A DNA stretch of 10,207 bases from Acidimicrobiaceae bacterium. GTDB taxonomy: Bacteria > Actinomycetota > Acidimicrobiia > Acidimicrobiales > Salinilacustritrichaceae. The DNA is taken from positions 15,483-25,689 of the forward strand of contig DMTU01000142.1 of NCBI GenBank assembly GCA_003476595.1, read 5' to 3'. The notes under the pieces were generated by a model. It saw only the letters and a program-made list of their open reading frames with translations, was not told the DNA's origin and did not search any database. Positions 1-7,083 of the stretch are shown here, piece after piece (positions within the stretch are counted from its first letter, which is position 1; each line of letters opens with the position of its first letter). Both the position numbers and the translations under genes were made by a program.

Positions 1-248
1 CGCCGGTGCACCTCGGCTACGACATCACCGGCCTGCCGCCGGCGCTTCGGGCGGTGCGCAACGACTGGCACCTCCGGCCCGTGGACGCGGGCACGGAGGT
101 CACGATCACCACCACCGTCGACGCCGGCCCGCGGCCGCCCCAGCGGCTGGTCGCCCGCCTCGTCGCCCGCCGCATGGCCGCCACCTCGGACCAGATGCTC
201 GCCGGCCTCGCCGCCGCCCTCACCACCGGAGACCGCACCCGTGCCTGA
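1..248 (+). CDS. SRPBCC-family protein, C-terminal fragment (5' end outside window)
   Basis: The reading frame is open from the left edge to a TGA at 246-248, giving about 81 visible residues; the start lies outside the window, and the in-frame GTG at position 6 is probably internal. The visible part has the look of the end of an SRPBCC (START/polyketide-cyclase-like) domain: a strand with a W-x-L-x-P pattern, the GTEVTITTTVD strand, a GPRPP turn, and a long C-terminal amphipathic helix (RLVARLVARRMAATSDQML) that closes the hydrophobic cavity in this fold. Members of the superfamily bind or transform small hydrophobic ligands; no catalytic residue can be named here. The stop codon overlaps the next gene's GTG by 8 bases, so the two are probably co-translated. 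The family call rests on fold-like pattern only and is moderate. Confidence 0.6.
   Translation, partial: PVHLGYDITGLPPALRAVRNDWHLRPVDAGTEVTITTTVDAGPRPPQRLVARLVARRMAATSDQMLAGLAAALTTGDRTRA
228..232 (+). promoter_or_regulatory. Ribosome binding site for the sulfatase fusion gene
   Basis: GGAGA lies 8 to 9 bases before the GTG at 241, inside the last codons of the upstream SRPBCC gene. It supports GTG 241 as the start and fits coupled translation with the upstream gene. Confidence 0.55.
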
Positions 249-2847
249 GACCGCACCCTCGCCCGAAACCCGGCCCGACATCGTGGTGCTGCTCACCGAC
301 GAGGAGCGCGCCGCACCCCCGTACGAGACCGAGGCGGTCCAGGCGTGGCGCCGGCGCGCCCTGCCCGGGTGGCGGTGGTTCGACGAGCACGGGGTCCGGT
401 TCACCCGCCACCACACCGGGTCCCTCGCCTGCGTGCCGAGCCGCCCGACGCTGCTCACCGGCCAGTACCCCGACCTGCACGGGGTCACCCAGACCGACGG
501 CCTCGGCAAGATGGCCGACGACTCCCGCATGCGGTGGCTGCCGCCGGACGAGGTGCCCACCATCGGCAGCTGGTTCCGGGCCGCCGGCTACGACACCCAC
601 TACGACGGCAAGTGGCACGTCTCCCACGCCGACCTGGTCGACCCGGCCACCGGCGAGCCGCTCGCGACCAACGACGCCCACGGCAACGTCGACCCCGAGG
701 CGGTGCAGGCGTACCTGGACGCCGACCCCCTCGGCCCCTACGGGTTCTCCGGCTGGGTCGGCCCCGAGCCCCACGGCGCGCCGATGGCCAACAGCGGCCT
801 GGTGCGCGACCCCCTCATCGCCGACCGGGTGGTCGCCTGGCTCGAGGACCGCTACGCCCGGCGGCGGGCCGGTGACGCCGACGCCCTGCGGCCGTTCCTG
901 CTCGTCGCCAGCTTCGTGAACCCCCACGACATCGTGCTGTTCCCGGCCTGGGTGCGGGGTCGCTGGCCGCTCGAGCCGTCGCCGCTCGACCCGCCGCCGG
1001 TGCCGCCGTCACCGACCGACGAGGAGGACCTGCGGGACAAGCCCGCCGCGCAGGTCGCCTACCGCGCCGCCTACCCGTCGGGCTACGGGCCCGCCCCCGC
1101 CGTCGCCCGCATCTACCGGCGCGGCGCCCAGCGCTACCGGGACCTGTACCACCGGCTGCACGCCGAGGTCGACGGCCCGCTCGACCGGGTCCGCCGCGCC
1201 GTCACCGACGGCGGGTCCGAGCAGGCCGTCCTGGTGCGGACCAGCGACCACGGCGAGCTCCTCGGCGCGCACGGCGGCCTGCACCAGAAGTGGTTCAACC
1301 TCTACGACGAGGCGACCCGCGTCCCCTTCACCGTCGCCCGCATCGGCGAGCAGGCCACGGCGGCGCGGACCGTCGACGCCCCGACCTCCCACGTCGACCT
1401 GGTGCCGACCCTGCTGGCCGCGGCCGGCATCGACGTCGACGCCACCGCCCGCACCCTCGCCGCTACCTTCACCGAGGTCCACCCGCTGCCCGGACGCGAC
1501 CTGCTGCCCGTCGTCGACGGCGCCGAGCCGGACCCGGACCGGGTCGTGTACCTGCAGACCCGGGACAACATGCTCGAGGGCGACTCGGGCGCATCGGGCG
1601 TCGCCCGCCGGCTGGGCCGCACCGTCCGCCCGCCGGCGCCGCTGCGCATCCGCGTGCCCGCCCACGTGGCGTCCAGCTTCGAAGGGGTCGTCGCCCGGGT
1701 CCCGGAGGAGGCGGCCGTCGGCGGTTCCGGCCACCGGTGGAAGCTGGTCCGCACCTTCGACGACCCGGGCACCTGGACCGAACCCGGCGTGCGCCACCTG
1801 GCCGACACCGGGCCCGGCGGACCCACCCACCGGACCGAGCCGCTCGAGGACCAGTGGGAGCTCTACGACCTCGACGACGACCCGATCGAGGTCCGCAACC
1901 GATGGCACGACCCGGAGGCCGCCGCCGTCCTCGCCCACCTGCGCGACGTGCTGAAGGCCGAGGCGGCGCGCTGCATCCCGGAGCGCAACCAGCCGCTGGT
2001 CACCGCTCGCCGCCACCCCAGCGACCACCCGGCCAAGACCCCACCACGGCCTGCGCTCGCGCTGCGACGCCTCGTCCAGCGCCTCGGCATGCACCCGGAG
2101 GACCCCGCCGCCGACCCGACCGTCGACCGGTCCGGCCGCCGGGCCCTGGTCGTGTGCACGAACCACGGCGTGCTCGACGTCGGCAAGCCCACCGGCGTCT
2201 TCGCAAGCGAGATGACCGTGCCGTACTACGCGTTCCGGGACGCGGGCATGGCGATCGACATCGCCAGCCCCGCCGGCGGGACGGTGCCGATCGATCCGCA
2301 GTCCCTCAAGCCGGTGCTGCGCTGCGCGGCCGACGACCGCTTCCTGGCCGACCCGGAGCTGCGGGCGAAGGTCACCGACTCCCTCGCCATCGCCGACGTG
2401 GAGATCGGCGACTACGACCTCGTGTACCTCGCCGGGGGCTGGGGCGCGGCCTTCGACTTCGGCACGTCCGAGGCGCTCGGTGCCCAGCTCAGCCGGGCCG
2501 ACGAGCTCGGGTTGCCGATCGGCGGGGTCTGCCACGGACCGCTCGCGCTGCGACTCGCCACCACCGCCGACGGTCGTCCCCTCGTCGAGGGGCGCCACGT
2601 CAGCTGCGTGACGGACAAGCAGGTGCACGAGCTCGGCATCGCCTCCACGCCGATGCACCCCGAGACCGAGCTGCGCGCGCTCGGCGCGCGGTTCGAGGCC
2701 CGGCACCGCTTCCGCGACCCCTTCGCCAACCACTGGGTCGTCGACGGCAACCTCGTCACCGGCCAGAACCAGAACGCCGGGCCCATGGTCGCCCGCGAGC
2801 TGCTCGCCCTCGTGCCGCCGGCCGACCCGGGCGGGAGCGCGGCATGA
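241..2847 (+). CDS. Sulfatase / phosphonate-hydrolase-like domain fused to an Hsp31-like DJ-1/PfpI domain
   Basis: An 868-residue two-domain protein. Residues about 12-575 form an alkaline-phosphatase-superfamily sulfatase. It has an N-terminal metal Asp (D20), the formylglycine signature C64-V-P-S-R68 followed by PTLLTGQYP, the GKWH motif (K124, H126), NPHD with H229, the S-D336-H337-G-E motif, K350, and a C-terminal subdomain with a WELYDLDDDP segment (539-548). The D/C/D-H pattern matches choline sulfatase and phosphonate monoester hydrolase relatives better than arylsulfatases with D-N. Activity would need a formylglycine-generating enzyme, which is not in this window. After a Pro/Arg/His-rich linker (about 580-630), residues 633-858 form a complete Hsp31-like DJ-1/PfpI domain: E657 in GVFASE, the GVC764-H765-GP nucleophile elbow, and VVDGNLVTGQNQN near the end. 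No signal peptide is visible, so a cytoplasmic location is inferred. The natural substrate of each domain is unknown. The start is GTG 241, with GGAGA upstream. Confidence 0.9.
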   Translation: MPETAPSPETRPDIVVLLTDEERAAPPYETEAVQAWRRRALPGWRWFDEHGVRFTRHHTGSLACVPSRPTLLTGQYPDLHGVTQTDGLGKMADDSRMRWLPPDEVPTIGSWFRAAGYDTHYDGKWHVSHADLVDPATGEPLATNDAHGNVDPEAVQAYLDADPLGPYGFSGWVGPEPHGAPMANSGLVRDPLIADRVVAWLEDRYARRRAGDADALRPFLLVASFVNPHDIVLFPAWVRGRWPLEPSPLDPPPVPPSPTDEEDLRDKPAAQVAYRAAYPSGYGPAPAVARIYRRGAQRYRDLYHRLHAEVDGPLDRVRRAVTDGGSEQAVLVRTSDHGELLGAHGGLHQKWFNLYDEATRVPFTVARIGEQATAARTVDAPTSHVDLVPTLLAAAGIDVDATARTLAATFTEVHPLPGRDLLPVVDGAEPDPDRVVYLQTRDNMLEGDSGASGVARRLGRTVRPPAPLRIRVPAHVASSFEGVVARVPEEAAVGGSGHRWKLVRTFDDPGTWTEPGVRHLADTGPGGPTHRTEPLEDQWELYDLDDDPIEVRNRWHDPEAAAVLAHLRDVLKAEAARCIPERNQPLVTARRHPSDHPAKTPPRPALALRRLVQRLGMHPEDPAADPTVDRSGRRALVVCTNHGVLDVGKPTGVFASEMTVPYYAFRDAGMAIDIASPAGGTVPIDPQSLKPVLRCAADDRFLADPELRAKVTDSLAIADVEIGDYDLVYLAGGWGAAFDFGTSEALGAQLSRADELGLPIGGVCHGPLALRLATTADGRPLVEGRHVSCVTDKQVHELGIASTPMHPETELRALGARFEARHRFRDPFANHWVVDGNLVTGQNQNAGPMVARELLALVPPADPGGSAA
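2833..2837 (+). promoter_or_regulatory. Ribosome binding site for the tandem DUF1330-like gene
   Basis: GGGAG lies 6 bases before the ATG at 2844. It fixes the start of the downstream gene inside a much longer open frame and sits in the last codons of the sulfatase fusion, whose TGA overlaps the ATG as ATGA. Confidence 0.6.
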
Positions 2848-3671
2848 GCGACACCCGGACTCCCGGCTACGGCCAGGTCGATCGCGAGTACGGCATCCGC
2901 CTGGCCACCACCCCGCCCGACGAGGACGGCCCCATCTGGATGGTCAACCTCATGTCGTACCGGGACCAGGCGGTGTACGACGGTGCCGAGTCGGCGGTGA
3001 GCGGGCGCGAGGCCGACGACCGCTACGCCCCGGTCGACGTGCTCGCCGACATCGGCGCCGAGGTCGCGTTCGTGGCCGACGTGGAGGACCAGCTGCTCGG
3101 CGAGTCCCCCCGGTGGGACCGCATCGGGGTCGTGCGCTACCCGACCCGGCGATCGTTCATCGAGATGCAGTCCCGCCCCGACTTCAAGGCCAAGCACGTG
3201 CACAAGGAGGCGGGGATGGCCGAGACCATCGTCGTCGGCGGCACGCCCATCCCCTCGCCCCAGGACCGGCCCGATGCCCCCGCACCCGTGGACTGGTCGT
3301 CGGTCCCCCACCCGCCGAGCGATGACGACGGGCCGGTGGTGGTGCTGCACCTCATCCGCTTCCACCCGGGCAGGGCCGACACCGACATGGAGCGGTACCA
3401 GGACGAGGCCGCGCTCGTGGCGGTGCCCCACGGCGTGCGCATCGCCGGCTGGTTCGCCATCGAGGGCACCATCGTCGGGGACGGTCGGCGGTGGGACCAG
3501 GTCCGGTTCAACCAGTTCCCGTCGAAGGCCGCCTTCCTCGCCGTGGCCACGGATCCCCGGCGCCTCGAGTCGCAGGCCACCCACCGCGAGGTGGCGATCG
3601 CCGACACCTACGCGCTGATCCTGCGGCCCACCATCGACCGGCTGGCCGAGTCGGTGGCCCGATCCTCCTAG
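2844..3671 (+). CDS. Tandem DUF1330-like (dimeric alpha/beta barrel) protein
   Basis: A 275-residue protein made of two related halves, about residues 30-132 and 163-260. Each half has a first strand ending in a short basic loop (WMVNLMSYRD; VVVLHLIRFHP), an acidic middle stretch, and a shared closing block: W91-D-R-I-G-V-V-R-Y-P with S-F-I-E-M later, and W217-D-Q-V-R-F-N-Q-F-P with A-F-L-A-V later. Each block is followed by an H-containing helix and a final hydrophobic strand. This is the usual DUF1330 or ferredoxin-like dimeric barrel layout, in which two units pair to form a pocket; here one chain could supply both. Function is unknown. ATG 2844 is chosen because it overlaps the upstream TGA by 4 bases (ATGA) and has GGGAG upstream; the frame stays open far upstream only as a high-GC shadow of the sulfatase gene. 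The stop TAG shares CTAG with the convergent gene. Confidence 0.8.
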   Translation: MSDTRTPGYGQVDREYGIRLATTPPDEDGPIWMVNLMSYRDQAVYDGAESAVSGREADDRYAPVDVLADIGAEVAFVADVEDQLLGESPRWDRIGVVRYPTRRSFIEMQSRPDFKAKHVHKEAGMAETIVVGGTPIPSPQDRPDAPAPVDWSSVPHPPSDDDGPVVVLHLIRFHPGRADTDMERYQDEAALVAVPHGVRIAGWFAIEGTIVGDGRRWDQVRFNQFPSKAAFLAVATDPRRLESQATHREVAIADTYALILRPTIDRLAESVARSS

Positions 3672-4549
3672 GCGAGCGGACGTCCGAAGGGGAGCTCGTC
3701 GCGCCAGGTGCGCAGGAACGCCTCGGCCTCCTCGACCGCCGCGAGCCAGAGGCCGGTGCCGTGGGACGAGAGGCTGCTGACCTTGTCGGCGACGGCGGCC
3801 ACCGGGTCGGCGACGTCCTCGGCGTGCGCACGGAGGAGGGGCGCAGCCGTGGCCAGGAAGTCGGGCACGTGCACCTTGCCGGCCTTGGTCAGCTCCGCGT
3901 GGGCTCGCGCCGTGACCGGGACGGGGGTGAGCGGCACGACGACGCCGGCGGCGATGTCGGGGACGGCCTCGTGGTCGAGCACCCCGGACTTGCCGGCGAC
4001 GAAGAGGACGTCGGCCTCGGTCGCGGGGGAGTCGCCGTCGGCCACGGTGCCGCCGGCGGCCTCGACCGCAGCGCGCGCGGCCTCCACGACCGGGCCCTTC
4101 CCGACGAAGGCACAGGTGGCGCCGGTCAGGCCGCCCTCTCGGACGGCGCCGGCGGCCGCCACCGCGCCCTGGGCGGTGAGGGCGTCGGCGAGGCCGTCGG
4201 TCCACAGCTCGGACGGGCGGCGATCATCGATGCGCAGCGGGGCGAGGTCGGCCTCGGACAGGCCGAGGGCCGGGTCGGTGGCCCAGCGGCCCTCGGCGAC
4301 CGCTGATCGCATCTCCTCCACGAACGCGGCGACGGCCGGGTCGCGGTCGTCGCCCTCGGCGTTGATGCCGGCGGAGCCGCCACCCATCTGGATGCCGAAG
4401 CTGGCGAATGCATAGGTGGTGGAGCGGGCCAGGAGCTCGGCCCCGTCGGTGAGGACCTTGCGGGCCAGCCGGGTGACGCCGACGGACGGGGCGTCGTCGA
4501 GGTCGAAGGCGACGAAGGCGTCGGTGGACGACAGCTTGTGGATGCGCAC
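3668..4549 (-). CDS. Glu/Leu/Phe/Val dehydrogenase-like protein, probably catalytically inactive
   Basis: A 293-residue protein with GTG start at 4547-4549. Two regions recall amino-acid dehydrogenases of the Glu/Leu/Phe/Val family. The first is residues 5-63: a TDAFVAFDLDD opening, then VTRLARKVLTDGAELLARSTTYAFAS and QMGGGSAGIN. The second is a Rossmann-like part from about 140: FVGKGPVVEAA (148-158), DVLFVAGKSGVLDHEAV (180-196), then LTPVPVTARAHAELTKAGKV and VPDFLATAAPLL (228-239). In known enzymes the first region carries GGGK with the catalytic lysine; here it is GGGS (S59). The NAGG sequence that normally follows VPDF is replaced by TAAP, and the protein is shorter than typical enzymes (about 350-450 residues). 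This suggests a relative that has lost dehydrogenase activity, perhaps a binding or regulatory protein. It is divergent from pcrA and convergent with the DUF1330-like gene, sharing CTAG. A moderately sure family call; function is not known. Confidence 0.7.
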   Translation of the reverse strand: MRIHKLSSTDAFVAFDLDDAPSVGVTRLARKVLTDGAELLARSTTYAFASFGIQMGGGSAGINAEGDDRDPAVAAFVEEMRSAVAEGRWATDPALGLSEADLAPLRIDDRRPSELWTDGLADALTAQGAVAAAGAVREGGLTGATCAFVGKGPVVEAARAAVEAAGGTVADGDSPATEADVLFVAGKSGVLDHEAVPDIAAGVVVPLTPVPVTARAHAELTKAGKVHVPDFLATAAPLLRAHAEDVADPVAAVADKVSSLSSHGTGLWLAAVEEAEAFLRTWRDELPFGRPLA

Positions 4550-4556
4550 GGCGGCG

Positions 4557-4562
4557 ATTCTG
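4557..4562 (-). promoter_or_regulatory. Possible leaderless -10 element for the dehydrogenase-like gene
   Basis: Read on the minus strand, CAGAAT lies 7 bases before the GTG at 4547-4549. It differs from the actinobacterial TANNNT consensus only in its first base. No Shine-Dalgarno sequence is visible in front of this GTG, which fits a transcript beginning at or next to the start codon. No convincing -35 was seen. Confidence 0.35.
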
Positions 4563-4614
4563 GCACGGGGCTGCCGGGGAGCTCGCGGGCGGCGGGGCTG
4601 TCAGGGGTGACCGG

Positions 4615-4620
4615 TAGGGT
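4615..4620 (+). promoter_or_regulatory. Probable leaderless -10 element for pcrA
   Basis: TAGGGT matches the TANNNT -10 pattern and lies 7 bases before the GTG at 4628, the usual distance from a -10 hexamer to the transcription start. There is no clear Shine-Dalgarno sequence, so the mRNA probably begins at the GTG itself. This supports 4628 over the earlier in-frame GTG at 4538, which would put the start inside the divergent gene. No convincing -35 was seen. Confidence 0.45.
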
Positions 4621-4627
4621 CGCCACG

Positions 4628-6997
4628 GTGCCTGCGTCGACCGAGGAACCCCTGCCGAGCGAGCCGACGGACGAGCTCTTCCCCGAGCCCACCGACCGCA
4701 TCGGCCCCGGCTCCGGTCCGTTCGGCGCGCCCCTGCTCGATGGGTTGAACCCGGCCCAGGAGGAGGCGGTCACCCACCTCGGCGGGCCGCTGCTCGTGCT
4801 CGCCGGCGCGGGCTCGGGCAAGACGAGGGTCCTCACCCGGCGCATCGCGTGGCTCATCCAGGAGCAGGGCGTCAGCCCGTTCGAGATCCTGGCCATCACC
4901 TTCACGAACAAGGCCGCCGACGAGATGAAGGCCCGCGTCGGCACCCTGGTCGGCTCCGTGGCCCAGAAGATGTGGGTCTCCACGTTCCACTCGGCCTGCG
5001 TGCGGATCCTGCGCCGCGACGCGGGTGCCATCGGCTTCCCGTCATCGTTCACGATCTACGACCAGGCCGACGCCGTCCGCCTCACCGGCTACGTCCTGCG
5101 GGACCTGAACCTGGACACCAAGAAGCTGCCGCCCCGCTCGGTGCACGCCCAGATCAGCGCGGCCAAGAACGACTACGTGCTCGTGGACGAGTACGCCGAC
5201 CGGGCCGGCTCCTTCACCGAGCGCAAGCTCGCCGACGTCTACCGCGAGTACCAGGCCCGCCTGCTCCGGGCCGGCGCCATGGACTTCGACGACATCCTCC
5301 TCAACGCCGTCGAGCTGTTCCGCCGCCACCCCGACGTGCTCGCCCACTACCGCCAGCGCTTCACCCACGTCCTCGTCGACGAGTACCAGGACACCAACAA
5401 GGTCCAGAACGAGCTCGTGGTCCAGCTCGCCAAGGAGCACCGCAACGTCACGGTCGTGGGCGACGGGGATCAGTCGATCTACGGCTTCCGAGGCGCCGAC
5501 ATCGCCAACATCCTCCAGTTCGAGGAGGCGTTCCCCGACGTCACCACGATCCCGCTGGTGCAGAACTACCGGTCGACCCAGACGGTGCTCGATGCCGCCA
5601 ACGCGGTGATCGCGAACAACATGGGTCGCAAGCCCAAGGACCTGTGGACCGAGGCCGGGCCGGGCGACAAGATCCTGCGCTACCACGCCGAGGACGAGCA
5701 CGACGAGGCCCAGTGGGTCACCCAGCGCATCTCGGCGTTCCACGAGGCCGGCGACGTCCGCTGGGGCGACATCGCGGTCTTCTACCGGACCAACGCGCAG
5801 TCCCGGGTCATCGAGGAGTACCTGGCCCGGGGCGGCATCCCGTACCGGGTCATCGGCGGCACCCGGTTCTACGACCGGCGCGAGATCAAGGACGCGCTCG
5901 CCTACCTGAAGGCGGTGGTCAACCCCACCGACGAGGTCAGCGTGAAGCGGGTGCTCAACGTCCCCAAGCGGGGGGTGGGGGACACCTCGGTGGGTCGGGT
6001 CGATGCCTGGATCCAGGGTCGGGGCCTGTCGTTCCTCGACGGGTTGCGCCGGGCCGACGAGGCCGGCGTGTCCGGGCGCGCGCTGAACGGCATCGCCCGG
6101 TTCACCGAGCTGCTCGACGGGGCCGTCGACCGCATCGACGACGGGCCCGGGCCGCTGCTCGAGCACCTGCTCGAGGGCAGCGGCTACCTCGACGAGCTGC
6201 GCAACGAGCGCACGATCGAGTCCGAGGGGCGCCTCGAGAACCTGGCCGAGCTGCTCGGCACGGCATCGGAGACCGAGGACGTGGCCGAGTTCCTCGAGGC
6301 GGTCAGCCTCGTGGCCGACACCGACCAGCTCGACCCCGACCAGTCCGAGGTCACCCTGATGACCCTGCACTCGGCCAAGGGCCTCGAGTACCCCATCGTC
6401 TTCCTCGTGGGCCTGGAGGACGGCATCTTCCCCCACCTGCGCACCCTCACCGAGCCCGACCAGCTCGAGGAGGAGCGGCGCCTCGCCTACGTGGGCATCA
6501 CGCGGGCCATGCACCACCTGCACATCACCCACGCCTGGAGCCGCACCCTGTTCGGCGGCACGCAGTACAACCCGCCCAGCCGCTTCCTGGACGAGATCCC
6601 GCCCGAGCTGGTGGAGGAGATCGGTGGTCGCCAGCGGGCGAGCCGGGGCGGGCGCACCTACAGCGGCGGCGGCTCCGAGCGGGCCGGACGCCGCGCCGGC
6701 GGCTGGTCCGAACCCGAGGGGCGCACCTTCGGGCGGGGCGACCGCAAGGAGCGCATGGACGCGGGCCGGGATCGCATCGTCGAGAACGCCTTGGCAGCCC
6801 GGGACACGCCCGCACCGAGCAGCGGCGCCGAAGCCCTCGGGCTCAAGGTCGGCGACGACGTGCACCACGCCACGTTCGGCGACGGCGTGATCATCGACAT
6901 CGAGGGCGCGGGCGACAAGGCCGAGGCCACCATCCGCTTCGTCGACGTCGGCGAGAAGCGCCTGCTGCTGTCCTGGTCCCCGCTCGAGAAGCGCTGA
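4628..6997 (+). CDS. pcrA: ATP-dependent 3'-5' DNA helicase PcrA/UvrD type
   Basis: A 789-residue superfamily 1A helicase that unwinds DNA in repair and replication-fork clearance. All core motifs are intact (numbering from GTG 4628): Walker A AGAGSGKT at 59-66, motif Ia TFTNKAADEM at 91-100, TFHSACVRILR at 119-129, motif II VDEYQDTN at 250-257, motif III VVGDGDQSIYGFRGA at 276-290, motif IV QNYRS at 312-316, GTRFYDRREIKD near 411, motif V TLMTLHSAKGLEYP at 576-589, and motif VI EEERRLAYVGITRA at 614-627. A Gly/Arg-rich linker (about 667-715) leads to a C-terminal Tudor-like domain, residues 739-788 (LKVGDDVHHATFGDGVI to LLLSWSPLEK), which in PcrA binds RNA polymerase and links the helicase to transcription-coupled processes. 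The first 30 or so residues are an acidic, Pro-rich tail. The gene is divergent from the dehydrogenase-like gene across a 78-base promoter gap. The helicase call is secure; pcrA versus uvrD1 naming is conventional. Confidence 0.96.
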   Translation: MPASTEEPLPSEPTDELFPEPTDRIGPGSGPFGAPLLDGLNPAQEEAVTHLGGPLLVLAGAGSGKTRVLTRRIAWLIQEQGVSPFEILAITFTNKAADEMKARVGTLVGSVAQKMWVSTFHSACVRILRRDAGAIGFPSSFTIYDQADAVRLTGYVLRDLNLDTKKLPPRSVHAQISAAKNDYVLVDEYADRAGSFTERKLADVYREYQARLLRAGAMDFDDILLNAVELFRRHPDVLAHYRQRFTHVLVDEYQDTNKVQNELVVQLAKEHRNVTVVGDGDQSIYGFRGADIANILQFEEAFPDVTTIPLVQNYRSTQTVLDAANAVIANNMGRKPKDLWTEAGPGDKILRYHAEDEHDEAQWVTQRISAFHEAGDVRWGDIAVFYRTNAQSRVIEEYLARGGIPYRVIGGTRFYDRREIKDALAYLKAVVNPTDEVSVKRVLNVPKRGVGDTSVGRVDAWIQGRGLSFLDGLRRADEAGVSGRALNGIARFTELLDGAVDRIDDGPGPLLEHLLEGSGYLDELRNERTIESEGRLENLAELLGTASETEDVAEFLEAVSLVADTDQLDPDQSEVTLMTLHSAKGLEYPIVFLVGLEDGIFPHLRTLTEPDQLEEERRLAYVGITRAMHHLHITHAWSRTLFGGTQYNPPSRFLDEIPPELVEEIGGRQRASRGGRTYSGGGSERAGRRAGGWSEPEGRTFGRGDRKERMDAGRDRIVENALAARDTPAPSSGAEALGLKVGDDVHHATFGDGVIIDIEGAGDKAEATIRFVDVGEKRLLLSWSPLEKR

Positions 6998-7070
6998 GGG
7001 AGCCACACGTCACGGCGCCGCCGGCAGGAGAAGCCCGGCGCCGGCCAGAACCCTCCAGGGTGAGCGAACG

Positions 7071-7076
7071 AGGGGG
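7071..7076 (+). promoter_or_regulatory. Ribosome binding site favouring GTG 7084 of the cyclase gene
   Basis: AGGGGG lies 7 bases before GTG 7084 and 10 before the adjacent GTG 7087. The earlier in-frame GTG at 7060 has no comparable sequence at a good distance (GCAGGAG at 7024-7030 is about 30 bases away). Confidence 0.45.
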
Positions 7077-7083
7077 CGATCCG

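Noticed and set aside
1009..2733. Long minus-strand open frame opposite the sulfatase fusion (about 574 codons)
   Set aside because: It is rich in Gly, Val, Arg and Ala with no recognisable motif, and lies opposite a gene with clear catalytic motifs. Long antisense frames are expected at this GC content.
2412..4205. Minus-strand open frame spanning the DUF1330-like gene and much of the dehydrogenase-like gene
   Set aside because: It is a low-complexity Arg/Gly/Pro/His translation that is out of frame with the real minus-strand gene, and it runs across two supported genes.
4538..4627. Earlier GTG start for pcrA at 4538
   Set aside because: It would overlap the divergent gene and add 30 residues with no family similarity; TAGGGT 7 bases before GTG 4628 supports the later start.
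5042..7006. Minus-strand open frame opposite pcrA (about 654 codons)
   Set aside because: It is a shadow of the helicase, which has every superfamily 1 motif on the plus strand; the translation shows only Val/Gly/Leu-rich, motif-free sequence.
4849..7083. Upstream extension of the cyclase frame through pcrA
   Set aside because: The extension is an Arg/Pro/His-rich out-of-frame reading of the helicase; DUF1707 begins just after the start codons at 7060-7087.
6998..7083. Possible small gene, terminator or regulatory RNA between pcrA and the cyclase
   Set aside because: The 86 bases hold short GC-rich complementary bits (GGCGCCGG and similar) but no stem followed by a T-run and no convincing short frame.
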